Shown here one piece after another: positions 23,716-34,405 of a stretch of DNA of 64,000 bases. The position numbers and the translations under genes were made by a program. Below the pieces are notes generated by a model. The model ran no database searches. It was not told the origin of the DNA and was given only the letters and a program-made list of their open reading frames with translations. This DNA is from Prillingera fragicola (Eukaryota; Basidiomycota; Tremellomycetes; Trichosporonales; Trichosporonaceae): contig BEDY01000005.1 of assembly GCA_002335605.1 (NCBI GenBank), positions 1,240,001 to 1,304,000 of the forward strand, given 5' to 3'. Within the stretch, counting starts at the first letter, position 1. Every line of letters starts with the position of its first letter.

Positions 23716-24196
23716 TTTGCTTTGAGTATGTTTGATGAATGGATAAAGATGGGGAAAGGCAAGACGCTTAGAAGCCCAAGTTAAATGACGAGAGGCCTGG
23801 AGTGACGTTGCCATGCAGAACAGTAGGGGCGGCTTTGGACGGCTACTGGTTTGGGGGCGGAGGCACATGTCCGCCAATGCCGCCGGCATCCTGCCTCCTT
23901 CCCTTGCGCTGCTTCTGTGCGCTTGCCCCTCTGCATCGCACCCATCGAGTCACTCTATGGTGTAAGCATTGGTAAGCACCGCGGATCCGGGTGCAGAGCT
24001 GCGTGTTAGAGTGTGAAGCGTTGGAGATCCCTTTTCCGTTGAGCGGAGACGTTTTCGTCAGTTTAGCCAGAAATGATCACGTCTGTCTCCAGCCTGACAC
24101 AATTCACCAAAGCGTCACTTGCACTCTACACAAGTAAAGAGAACTTTGCATTTCAACCTGTGTAGGCTATAATCATTCAGACAATCAAGAAGATTG
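23716..24196. other. intergenic, oxidoreductase promoter and V-ATPase 3' region
   Basis: About 480 bases between two genes on the minus strand. No coding sequence or RNA gene recognised. Confidence 0.45.
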
Positions 24197-26829
24197 CTAC
24201 TCTGCCTCCTCGGCGTCCTCCTTGAAAGAGAGAGGGGTGAAGGGGTAGCCCTGGGCGAGGTAGTACTTTGAGTTGGACTCGACCCAGATAAGACGCAAGG
24301 CGTGGAGGAATGCCGAGAGACCCTCCATGAGACAGAGGATGCAGAGCGTGAGGACAAACCACATGGCAAAAGTCACGACCATGTAGATCGTGCCCGTGAT
24401 GACGCCGCCCTCGAATTTAAAGGCGTTCTCAACAGTCATCGAGTAGAGCACCTCGGACAGCTGGGCGTGCGCGAGAGACAGTGCCCAGAGACGCAGGTAG
24501 GATGCCGTGTTGGAGATACAGCCGAGACAGTACTCGATGGTGTGGATCACCTGGTGAACAACAACGTCTCCAATCTCGAAACCATGCTCCTCGTCGTCGT
24601 CGTTGACAGCGACGGCCTGGCCCACGTGCTCCTCGTCGTCCTCGAGGTCGGTGGAAGTCGAAACGCGGCCAGCGTCGCCGTTGTCGACCTCGCCAAGACC
24701 CTGGTAGCCCTGGCCGGCAATCTTCTGGTGCTCCTTCCACTCGAGGTAGGGCATCGTGCAGAGCATCCAAGGGACGCACACGAGAGCGACAAGAAGCAGC
24801 ACAGTCTGCACAAAGCCCTGGCCGGGGTACAGGTAGGTGCCTTCAGTGATGGTACCGGGCGAGAGGAACATGTAGATGAGCATGTTAAGGAGACCCGGAG
24901 GGCCAGTCTTTGACTGGGTCCAGTCGACCGACCACTTGTAGATGACACAGATGATGAGGTAACCAAAGATGCACCACATGAAGAGCACCTGAGGGATAAA
25001 CTCGGCGATAATCTTGACGGGCTTCTTAAAGTTGATGTGGTTGGGGACCTGAAGACAGGTGGAGAAGGTCATGTGAATGACACCCATGATGATGGACATC
25101 TTCATCTTGTACGAGTTGACAAAGATGAGGTTGTTCTCGGTGCCGTGCCAAGCGGGGTCCATTCCAAAGGGGTAAACGCTGCCAGTACGAACTGCAGTGC
25201 CGTTCTGGTGGTTGGGCCACTCCCAGTTCGAGTCCCAGATGTGAATCGACCTCGAAAAGATGTCGTTGTACATGAAACCCGTAAAGATGGCAAAGGTGCC
25301 CATGAGAATGACCATGTAGCGACCGTAGAAGAACATGTCAAAGAGCTCACCAAGACCAGCGACGGCGAGCTTGCGCTCAAAGATGATCATGGTGCCAGCA
25401 GCAAGAATGGTAAGAATACCGTGACCAATGTCACCGAACATGACGGCGAACAGGAAGGGGAAGGCAATAACGGCAAAGAGACCGGGGTTGACCTCCTGGT
25501 ACGTGGCCACACCGTAAGAGTCGACAAGGTTCTGGAACGCCTCGGTAAACTTGTTAGTGCGGTGGAACGTGGGAGGCATCTGGTGGGTGCGCAGCTCGGA
25601 CAGAATGGGCGGGACCGAAGTACCGGCCGTCTCGGTGGCGCGACGCAGACCAAGTTGGATGTTGGTCATGTCCTTGGTGGGGCACCAACCCTCGGCGACA
25701 AGAGTCTTGCGACCCTGGTCGTACGAAAGAAGGTTGAGCGTCTTGTACACCTCGTCCTCGCGGCGGAGAGCGTCCCTCCACGACTCGAGGTTCTCGGCAA
25801 TCTTGCTGAGCTCGACGCGGCGGGTCTGGCCGACGTTGTAGAGAACGGCGTCAACGTCCTCGAGACGGGTCTGAACCTCACGCAGGGCGTCGGCACGCTT
25901 GTCCTGCGACGAGTCGATAGTGTAGAGCGATCCACCCATCGACTCGGCAACCTTGCGGATCTTGGCAAGGAGCTCATCGCCGTGGGCAAAGATGATAAAC
26001 ACGTCCTTGTGGGTCTCCTTGCCGGACACGGCGTCGACGAAAGGCTCCTCAATCTCCGAGTAGTTCATGTACAAGTTGCCACGGAGCACGCGCCAGAGAA
26101 TGCGCTCAAAGGTGGGCATGCGGGCACGTTCAATGGTACCAGCGACAAACTCGAGGTCAAAGCCAGCAAGCGTCGACTCGCCGGGAATGTTGCCATACTC
26201 GGCGGCAGCCTCCAGGAGAGGCGTGGTGCCATCGCCGTCTTCAAACGACGAGCGGATCTCAGTGTGGCGGTGCTCAGCCTCGTTGAAAAAGCCAGCAGTC
26301 TCACGGAGAACCGACTTCTTCTCCTCTAGCTCGGTCTTGCGCGCGGCAAGCTCCTCCCACGAGCGGTTCATGTCGGCGAGACGCCGCTCGTAGTCCTTGA
26401 GCTTTTCGTCGAGCTCGTCAAACGCGCTCTGGGCACGAGGACCCGTCATGGGGAACGGAGGAATGGCCGAGAGAGGAGGGATGCCGATGGGGGGGTCGAG
26501 GACACCAATCTGCTTCCTGAAGAGGCGGACCCGACGCTGCATCTCTGCGAGACGGCGGAGACGCGGGGTGAATGGGCGCTGGAAGGACGTCATGTTGGGG
26601 TTGAGCTGGGCGGTCAGGAAACAGCATGACATGTAGGTTACTCACGTCCTTGAACTGAAAGTTGCCCATCTCTGCGAGCTCATAGATGGTGTCGTGGGCA
26701 ACCTCTGAGGGAATGTAGAGCTGCACCAACGACATCTCTTCCGAGCCTGTGGATTGTTAGTCGAGCCTAGAGGAGTTGTTGCTTACGGAAGAGAGAGTTG
26801 GGGTAGGAGTGTCCCAGTTGGACCGCCAT
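24197..26829 (-). CDS. VPH1: V-type proton ATPase subunit a (Vph1/Stv1)
   Basis: The a subunit of the membrane Vo sector, forming the proton half-channels. Three exons (26829-26787, 26746-26646, 26605-24197) give 850 residues, the usual length. The start reads [33 protein letters not shown], followed by [17 protein letters not shown]. The long cytosolic N-terminal domain (coiled coils, about residues 50-400) precedes eight or so membrane segments beginning near [16 protein letters not shown]. The essential arginine segment [20 protein letters not shown] is present. With a single a subunit in view it cannot be said whether it is vacuolar (Vph1) or Golgi (Stv1) type. Confidence 0.97.
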
Positions 26830-27328
26830 GATGAGCGAGTGTTTGATGTACTCTTTAGACGGCGAGTGTCTAGAGAGAGACGGAGGAGTGCAAGTGTTAG
26901 GAGTGAACGAGGTGTGCGGTGTCACTGGCCAGGCCGGCAGTGACGAGTATCAGGGCATCCAGCGCCCCAGCCATGCATGGCGGGTGAGTGAGAGCGGAAT
27001 CAAACTGTGTGAGGGAAGGCGTTTGGGTGGTGACAGGGACGGACAGTGGTGCCTTGGCGTGGACCGTGGGTGGGCTGTCCCGCCGAGCCGAACAGCAGCC
27101 AGCCAGCCAGGAGGACATTTACTGCCTCGTTACCGCCGAAGCCCCATTCATTAGCCCCCACGTCACATCGTCTCCTCTCTCCTCTTTCTTGACATCAACA
27201 CATACACGACAACAATGGCCTAGACCTATCTCATCCCACCACACCCATCCCGTCCACACCTGCATATATCCCACACACCACTCATCAACCTCCATCCATC
27301 CACAACACAAATCCACGCCCCTGTTGCA
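26830..27328. promoter_or_regulatory. divergent promoter between V-ATPase a and the acyltransferase
   Basis: 499 bp between divergent start codons. The right part (27160-27328) is C/A-rich leader sequence. No specific motif recognised. Confidence 0.4.
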
Positions 27329-28501
27329 ATGGGGCTCGTCTACAACCTCCGCCTCACCCTCTACTATGTCATCCTCACAATAGTCGGATTCCTGGCAACA
27401 TTCATCGCCATTGTTGCCACACTATTCGGCAAGCGTTTCAACACAAACTACTATGTCGCACGCACGTTCTACCACATTGCTGGACCCATTGTTGGGTGGA
27501 ACTTTGACGTGCAGGGCGAAGAGCACTTGTGGCGCTTGGAAGAGTCGCGCCAAAGTGCCGTACTTCTCGGAAACCATCAAAAGTGAGTCTCCGGGCCCCC
27601 ACTGCACTACTAACGACGTTCTAGTGTAACCGACATTCTCTACCTTGGCCGCATCTTCCCGCGCAAGGCGGCGATCATGGCCAAGAAGGAGCTCAAGATG
27701 CTTCCTGGTCTCGGATGGTTTAGTACGTGCAGAGGCAGTCACCTGACCTCCACCCCCACATTTATTGACAAATACAGTGATGCTCTCGGGCACCGTGTTC
27801 ATCAACCGTGGCAACAACAAGTCGGCCATTCAAAGCATGTTCCTCGCTGGTGAGGAGATGAAGCGCAAGCAGATTTCGCTCTTCATCTTCCCCGAGGGTA
27901 CGCGTAACCTCAGCCCCGAGCCCGAGCTGCTTCCCTTCAAGAAGGGAGCGTTCCACCTCGCCGTGCAGTCTGGCTCTCCGATCATTCCCATTGTTGTTCA
28001 GAACTACACCCCGCTTCTCAAGAAGGGAGTGTACTTTAGGCGCGGCACTCTGAAGATCCGAGGTGAGTTGTCCTCGTGTGGCTTCTGGCACGTGCTAACG
28101 TCGCAGTCCTTCCCCCTATCCCCACCACCGGCATGTCGACCGAGGATGTCCCTTCGCTTCTTGCAAAGACCCACGACGTTATGCTCGAGGCACTCAAGGA
28201 GCTCTCGCTCCCCAGCAGCACCGACACCTCCAAGGAGTCGTCCCCCGAGCCCCGAACCACCCCTCGCGCCAACAAGGCAACCGGACCTATCGCGCTGGAG
28301 GGCGACGACACCGAGGTCGAGGACACGATCTCATCGTCCGAGGGCGGCGACGCCGACACTGTCACTGAAACCGTCACCGACCTCGTCTCCATCAACGAGG
28401 CCGGCAAGGACGCCGTCAGCCTCGCCGAAACCGTGGCCGCCGACTCCTCGACCGACGCCGCAGCAGGCAAGCCCGCACAAGGCAAGTTGACAATAGCGTG
28501 A
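27329..28501 (+). CDS. SLC1: 1-acyl-sn-glycerol-3-phosphate acyltransferase (AGPAT/Slc1), probable N-terminal half of a fusion
   Basis: An ER acyltransferase converting lysophosphatidic acid to phosphatidic acid. Exons are 27329-27582, 27625-27722, 27778-28062 and 28107 onwards. The N-terminal hydrophobic segments are followed by the catalytic NHxxxxD motif (NHQNVTD, formed across intron 1), MAKKELKMLPGLGW, FINRGNNKSA and FPEGTR. After the catalytic domain is a ~115-residue acidic Ser/Thr-rich extension (EGDDTEVEDTISSSEGGD) absent from yeast Slc1. The apparent stop is the TGA at 28499-28501, but that TGA lies inside a GTGAGC donor. If it is spliced out, the frame continues without interruption into PIG-A. 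As a stand-alone protein it would be 343 residues ending GKLTIA. Confidence 0.9.
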
Positions 28502-28566
28502 GCCTTTTCTCTTCATATTATAGTCGTTTGGCATGCATGGCTCATCTTGCGTTTCTTTCTTGCAGC

Positions 28567-30097
28567 ATGATTTGCGATTTCTTCCACCCGGTCGTCGGCG
28601 GCGTAGAGGGGCACGTCTACAGCCTCAGCGTGGAGCTGGTACGACGTGGACACAAGGTGAGCCCTTGCTGTGTTTTTCTATCTAACCGACGCAGGTAGTA
28701 ATCGTGACCCACCACCACGGCAAGGCCTGCGATCGCGTAGGTATCCGCTACCTGGCTCCGGGGATCAAAGTGTATCACGTCCCAAACGTCTCCATCGCGT
28801 CGTCTGCCACTCTACCAAACTACTTGCTGTTTCTGCCCTACTTCCGCGCCATTGTCCTGCGCGAGGGTGTAAACCTCGTCCACGGACACGCGACGCTGTC
28901 GTCCCTGGCGCACGAGGGGATGCACCACGGCCCCCTCTTTGGCATCAGGACAGTGTTTACCGACCATTCGCTGTTTCCCTTTGCCGACGCCGTGGGTGTG
29001 CTCACCAACAAGCTGCTCGTCTCGGCGCTGAGGAATGTCGACGCTGTCATCACCGTGTCTAATACTGGCCGGGAAAATACCGCGTTGAGGGCCGAGCTTG
29101 AGCCTGAGCGTGTGTCTGTCATTCCCAACGCACTGGTGCCGAGCCAGTTTGAGCCTGATCCGCTGCGTGCGTCGCCAGACCACAGTGAGTCATTCTTCTC
29201 GCCCAGTGTAACCGCTAACACTCCAGTCACGATCGTCGTCATCTCCCGCCTAGTCTACCGCAAAGGAATCGACCTCCTCGTCGCCTCAGCCCCGACAATC
29301 TGCGACCTCTTCCCCCAAGTCCGCTTCATCGTGGGCGGCGACGGCCCCAAGATGGTCGATCTACTCCAGATGCGCGAAAAGCACGAACTGCAAGACCGCA
29401 TCCAACTAGTCGGCTCGGTCCGCCCAGCCGACGTCCGCGGCGTCCTCACCCGCGGCCACATCTATCTCAACACAAGCCTCACCGAGGCCTTTGGCATCTC
29501 CATCATCGAAGCAGCGTGTGCGGGCCTCTTTGTAGTCAGCACGCGCGTCGGCGGCGTACCCGAGATTCTGCCTGCAGACATGATTGAATTCTCCCGCGCC
29601 GACGAGGACGGTACGTCTTTGGAGCTTGGCGTAAGCTGACAACGCCAGATGTGATCCGCGCACTGTCACATGCTATCAGGACCGTGCAGGCCGGCAAGCA
29701 TGATCCGATGCGCGCCCACGGGCGCTTGAGGGGCATGTACTCGTGGGCCGCTGTGGCGGAACGTACCGAACGGGTGTATGAGCGGGTCATGGCTAGTCCG
29801 CCTCGTGGGACTTATGAGCGGTTGTCCAGGTGAGTGCTTTCTTGTGATCGCAAGAGTGGAAAGCTCACGGGCGCAGGCACTTTTCGTCTGGGCCCGTATT
29901 TGGCCCGATCCTGTGCTGCATCATGGCGATGCAGTATTGGTTCTTGCTGTTCGTCGAGTGGCTCGTCCCCGTCGAGGACATTGATGTCGTGCCGAGGAAT
30001 TGGGAGCATGCGTCTTTTGAAAAGGTGAGTTCTTGCCGTGGGTGGTGCTGATGAGCAGGCGGTGAAGCGCGAGCGCAAGGCTGCTTTTGCAAAGTAG
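28567..30097 (+). CDS. GPI3: GPI-GlcNAc transferase catalytic subunit (PIG-A/Gpi3), probable C-terminal half of a fusion
   Basis: A GT4 glycosyltransferase that adds GlcNAc to phosphatidylinositol, the first step of GPI-anchor synthesis at the ER. Exons are 28566-28656, 28695-29184, 29227-29610, 29649-29829, 29877-30024 and 30059-30097. The N-terminal domain has ICDFFHPVVGGVEGHVY and VHGHATLSSLAHEG; the EX7E motif is in EAFGISIIEA; a C-terminal membrane helix (LCCIMAMQYWFLLFVEWLVP) precedes RERKAAFAK. The family normally has an Ile-Ala just before MICDFF, and exactly TIA is encoded at the end of the preceding exon (28490-28497). This argues that the exon upstream, shared with the AGPAT, is part of this protein. 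Starting at the ATG at 28567 would remove only these conserved residues. Confidence 0.92.
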
Positions 30098-30185
30098 CAA
30101 GCATAGTGGTAGGGTACCAGTACATGTTCCCCTTTGGACCTAGAACGTTTCCAGTGTAGTTTGTACATTTCAGTGTTTATACCAT

Positions 30186-30240
30186 GCACACTATCCCCCG
30201 TCACCTAACGCTCTGCACACTACCCCCGTCACCTAACTCT
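30186..30240. repeat. two near-identical direct repeats, 29-bp step
   Basis: Two adjacent copies of a sequence beginning GCACACTA and containing CCCCCGTCACCTAAC (copy 1 from 30186, copy 2 from 30215). They sit between the convergent ends of PIG-A and the allantoicase fusion gene. A recent local duplication is the simplest explanation; no function is implied. Confidence 0.8.
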
Positions 30241-30245
30241 CAGCT

Positions 30246-32880
30246 CTAGAGCTCCGGCACGGCAATTCTACCAAACACCTCCTCGTCCTCCCAGCTAAGC
30301 AGCTCGCAGTCGCGCTCATCCGTCTCGCCGTCGACACCAGTCTTGACCTGGGTCTCAATACACGCCAAGTCGAGCGCCGAGTCGAGAATAAGCACAGGGT
30401 GGTGCCACACTCCAGGCTTGTAGTTGAGCCCCGTCCCAGACTCCATGATAAACGTCTTGAGGGTCGCGGGGTCCGGGCGGTCGTCCGGGCCGTTCTCGGC
30501 GACGACGACGAGGAACGCCCCGCCCTTTGGCAGGGAGCTCTCGCCCTTGTCGCCCCACTGCGCCTTGCCCATGGGAATAAAGGCTTGCGAGGTGTAGGGG
30601 TGGCGCTCCATGTGGCGGATATCAAAGACCTTGCCGCGCTCAAGCCCGACCTTTTTGGTCGCGCGGTAGACGCCCACAGAGGTCGTCGCGCCAGCTGCGG
30701 CGGGGTATGTGTTCTCGAGGTTTGAGAGCCACGACAGCTTTGTGATTTGCAAAGCAGGGTTGCCACCGTGCACGATCCCGGCCGGCGCATCCTTGGGGTT
30801 GGGGTAGGCGCGGATCAGCTCGCCAAATGGCGCAAAACCCGCGTGTGTGATGGGCACTGGGTGGGAGACGGCATCGGCCGTAGGGATGTACGACGCGATG
30901 CGCGAGACCTTGCTCGGTGCGGGCGTTGCGCGGGTGGTGGGTGGCACGTTGGGGCTGTAGGGCGGGACGTAAATGTCAAACCAGTTGTGGTGGAGGGTCT
31001 CGCAGTCAATGGTCAAGCTGTCCTCGCCAGTCTGCGCGTCGAGGCAGGCATAGTCCATCCACTCGTTGACGGTCAGCATGGGGTGATGCCACACACCAGC
31101 GTTGTACGAGACACCCTGCGACGCGGTGGGAAGGAAGGCACGGAGAGTCGAGAGGTCGGGCTTGTCATCGGGGCCGTTGAGCGCGGCGACGACAACGAAT
31201 GTACCACCAGCCTTGTGGTGCTTCTCACCGGGGCCCTGCGTGAGGCCCATGGGAATGAATGCCTGGGTGGTGGCAGCGTGGCGCTCAAGCTTGGTGACGG
31301 GAATGGTGGCACCGTTGCGCACGTCGTACTGGGGTCCAGCGCGCATGCAGGCAAGCGCAACGCCGCCCTTCTTGAGCGCTCCCTTGGGGTAGGTCTCCTC
31401 GACCTTTGCCAGGCGATGGAACTTGGACGCAGTGCCCTGGTTGGCGACGCTGACAGGAATACCCTTGGGCGCGGACGTGGGAAGATCAAACGCCTGGATG
31501 ACCTGGCCGTAGGGGGCAAACGCCTCGTAAGTGAGGGGAAGGGCCGTGACGGTAATCTTCTCCGGCTCCGTGGTGGCAGTCTTGGGCGAGATGGGATGGC
31601 CAAAGATACGCAGGCGCTTGAGACCACCGTCGGGGTAGATTGAGCATCGGACGTGCGAGAACACCTGGGTCTCGGGGACAGTACGCTCGACGGCAAACCA
31701 GTGCTGCCTGTGAGGGCCAAGGGGCTGCTTGCGCACAATAACGGTCCACTGTGCGTCATCGGGAGGGTTCTCGCCATCATAGAGCAGCGCCTCGACCTGG
31801 GCCGACACGGGGTAGTTTCCAACGTGGTAGGCCGAGTCAATCTCCACATGCCTCAAAACACCCGTCTCGCCAAGCTTGCCCACAACCCACTCCTTACGCT
31901 CCTGTCCGGCGAGCGCGGCACCAGAGGCGTACTTGCCACGGCCCACCTGGGAGCGGCGCGTCTCCCAGCCGTCCGACATGTCGTGGCCGCGTCCGGGAAG
32001 AAGGAGATGCTGGGGAGGTGAAAAGTTGGCGTCCGAGCAGTTGACAATGTGGCCTCCAAGGACGGGGGCGAGGAGGTTGATCGGCTCGACGTTGGGGGCA
32101 GGGAGAGACTGGAAGAGCTTGGGAGGGACGGGCTTGCCGTATGCGCGGAAGCGGGCCTGAGCGTCAGCGCCCTAACTCGGGTAGTGTACTCACCATGCCA
32201 CCATCGGGAATCATGCGGACCATGAGCGCGCTCCACACACCCTTGTTAGCCTCGTCGCCGAGCTCAAAGATGTGGCGCGAGTTCGGTCCAAGAGTCACAA
32301 CAGGCAGGAGCTCGACCCATCGCGGGTCAGCAGGCGTGAGCTTGAGTTTGTCACCCGCGGGGGCTTTTAAGTGCAGCCCAAACACCTGCGACTGAGGGCA
32401 CTCGTTGCCACTGAAATGCGAAGTGTCAATGTCGACATATGACAAGTGCGACTCGTGTGGCCCCAGCTGGATAATGACCCTGTCTCATCAGCGCCCGTAC
32501 AGCTCGGTACAAACCCACCAGTCAAACTCGGGGTTGTGCCGCCTACTCTCCCATCCGTCGTACAGCGCTCCGTTCGGTCCAAACTGGCCCTTCATCGATG
32601 CCGAGGGCTGTCGGGTTGTCAATAATCGCGTCCGCTCCGGCCGGCCCGGGGTCGTGATAGCCCCACCAGCCCGTAGTGGGCACTCACTGATGCCTTGATG
32701 AGGTTGTCGCGCGAGACGAAGAAGTCGTCCGAGCAGCCAATGACTTTGGCCCCAATGGCCGAGGTGGACACCTCTGGCTGTCAGCGTTGCGTGAGCGGTG
32801 GGAGACGTACCGGTAAAGTTGGGCTTGATAGTGGCATCGAAGTCGTCGAGAGGGATGGTTTGTGGTTCAGCGAAAGTCAT
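30246..32880 (-). CDS. allantoicase fused to two ureidoglycolate lyase domains
   Basis: A single continuous gene for two consecutive steps of purine-ring nitrogen recovery: allantoate to ureidoglycolate plus urea, then ureidoglycolate to glyoxylate plus urea. Exons are 32880-32811, 32773-32688, 32607-32519, 32479-32194 and 32156-30246 (813 residues). Residues about 20-368 are a complete two-repeat allantoicase ([50 protein letters not shown]; second repeat [30 protein letters not shown]). Residues ~378-590 and ~605-813 are two ureidoglycolate lyase domains, each with QAFIPMG, a PD.(S/A)TL(R/K) segment and GVWHHP. The fusion junctions lie within the last exon, so they are not splicing artefacts. 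In yeast these are the separate proteins Dal2 and Dal3. Confidence 0.95.
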
Positions 32881-33664
32881 GGTGGTGATGTGTGCAAAGA
32901 GACTAGTAAGAGTAGGTAAGAGAGTAGTATATAGTCGTACTCTGGTCGTTGGGTCAGTGACTGTGCGGTTGCAAGAAGACTGGATGGTGGCCATATTAGC
33001 AGGCCGGGGCGGTTATGCACGGCAGTAGTGGACTTGTCCGTCTGCTACTATCAGATCACCGGACCTTGCTGCCGGTCATTGGCCACTTTGCCGCCATTTC
33101 CCGATATTGGGATAACGGACCGGAAGCCGGTCCAACCATACAGTTGCCAACTCACACCCCATGCATGCTCATCATCCTCTGCATCCTCTGCGCACAGATG
33201 TCCAGAACCGTGCAGGGCACAGTTCTGATTGGACTCTACCTCCGACAGCCAACAGCAAGGTGGGGGAGACAAAGGTGGGCTTTCATATCATGGTACAGGT
33301 CTTTCATATCATTGCTCTGCTCTTTCATATCATGAGGCCGGCAGTCAAATCTCGAGTCAGGCACGGCCACCCCAGATACCCATATCCACCGAACCTGCAC
33401 CGGTAAGAATGAGCGTCTAGCATACATGAAAGCTACTGTGGGACAACGTTGGGACGAGCAAGATCTTCGAACACGCTCCGCTGTTCATGAGAGTCCAGTT
33501 GTTGACTGAGCGATCGCTGACGATTGACCTTTATGAAGCTGACTGGATCCGACTGGATTGCGGCCCATGTGGTGACCACCGCGTGTTCGCAACTTCGCAG
33601 GCTGAAATGACGCTTTTCACTCTCTCACGTCTCCACATCTGCACATCTAACCACCTCACTCATC
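32881..33664. promoter_or_regulatory. divergent promoter between the allantoicase fusion and the isochorismatase-like gene
   Basis: 784 bp between the two start codons. It contains three TTTCATATCA elements at exactly 21-bp spacing (see the repeat entry) and a GGATAAC near 33109 that holds a GATA core. Nitrogen-catabolite genes are commonly controlled by GATA factors, but one core is not proof. No other coding sequence seen. Confidence 0.5.
33280..33341 (+). repeat. three CTTTCATATCAT elements at 21-bp spacing
   Basis: The core TTTCATATCA starts at 33281, 33302 and 33323, each preceded by C and followed by T, with unrelated 9-base spacers. The 21-bp step equals two helical turns, so the copies face the same side of the DNA. 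Seven related copies occur downstream of the next gene. Confidence 0.9.
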
Positions 33665-34222
33665 ATGACAGCTGAAGGCCCCTCTGCGCTCCTCGTAATC
33701 GACGTCCAAGTCGGCGTCATCAAATGGTGCACAAACGTCGCCGCCGTAACCTCGAACATTGCTTCCCTCATCACCCGCGCGCGTGCCGCCAGCGTCCCGG
33801 TAATCTGGGTCCAACACGAAGACGGCGGCCTGGTCCGCGACTCGCCGGGCTGGGCCATCTCCCCCGACCTCCCCGCGCCGCTCGACGACGAGGTCCGGAT
33901 CTACAAAAAGCACAGGGACAGCTTCTCCGTGCCCCTCCTCCAAGAAACGCTCGCAGCAAACGGCACAAAGCACCTAATCCTCACTGGCGCCCAGTCCGAC
34001 TTTTGCGTTCGCTCCACGGCGCACTCGGCCCTCGCCAAGGGATACTCGATCACGCTCCCGCCTGACGCGCACACGACCGAGGACGCAGAGTATGACGACG
34101 GCACAAAGGTTTCTGCCGAGCAGATTGTGGCCCACGTTAATGGATACTTTGGCGACTTTGAGTATGCCCCTGGAGTTAGGTGTTATGCTGTTGCTAGCGA
34201 AAAGGTCCAGTTTGGGCAGTAG
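33665..34222 (+). CDS. isochorismatase-like cysteine hydrolase
   Basis: An intronless 185-residue protein with the isochorismatase/nicotinamidase fold. The catalytic triad of the family is visible: Asp in LLVIDVQVGV (residue ~13), Lys in IYKKHRDSF (~80) and Cys in SDFCVRSTAH (~117). Family members hydrolyse C-N bonds of amides or ureides, or the vinyl ether of isochorismate. Its position 785 bp from the allantoicase fusion start makes a ureide or amide substrate plausible, but this is inference. Nearly every other gene in the window has introns, so an intronless gene of bacterial-looking type may point to horizontal acquisition. It is bracketed by TTTCATATCA repeats. Confidence 0.9.
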   Translation: MTAEGPSALLVIDVQVGVIKWCTNVAAVTSNIASLITRARAASVPVIWVQHEDGGLVRDSPGWAISPDLPAPLDDEVRIYKKHRDSFSVPLLQETLAANGTKHLILTGAQSDFCVRSTAHSALAKGYSITLPPDAHTTEDAEYDDGTKVSAEQIVAHVNGYFGDFEYAPGVRCYAVASEKVQFGQ

Positions 34223-34405
34223 CCGCGTCGTAGACTGCTTCCATGTCAGTGGAGCCGCATGGCGCAACGCCGAGCTCTGGAGATGTTCTACGCAATCGAC
34301 CCAGGAGACGTTACAGCCGACCGCGATCCCGCAGCGTGTAGGCTGCGCCTGCTCGCCATAAAAACAGGATCTTCCATATTGTTGAGCCCCTTCTGTCGTC
34401 TTAGC

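Noticed and set aside
25037..26329. 430-codon open frame antisense to V-ATPase subunit a
   Set aside because: Same codon-bias artefact; no recognisable domain and it crosses no sensible splice structure.
30747..31643. 298-codon open frame antisense to the allantoicase fusion
   Set aside because: Shadow of the ureidoglycolate lyase coding sequence.
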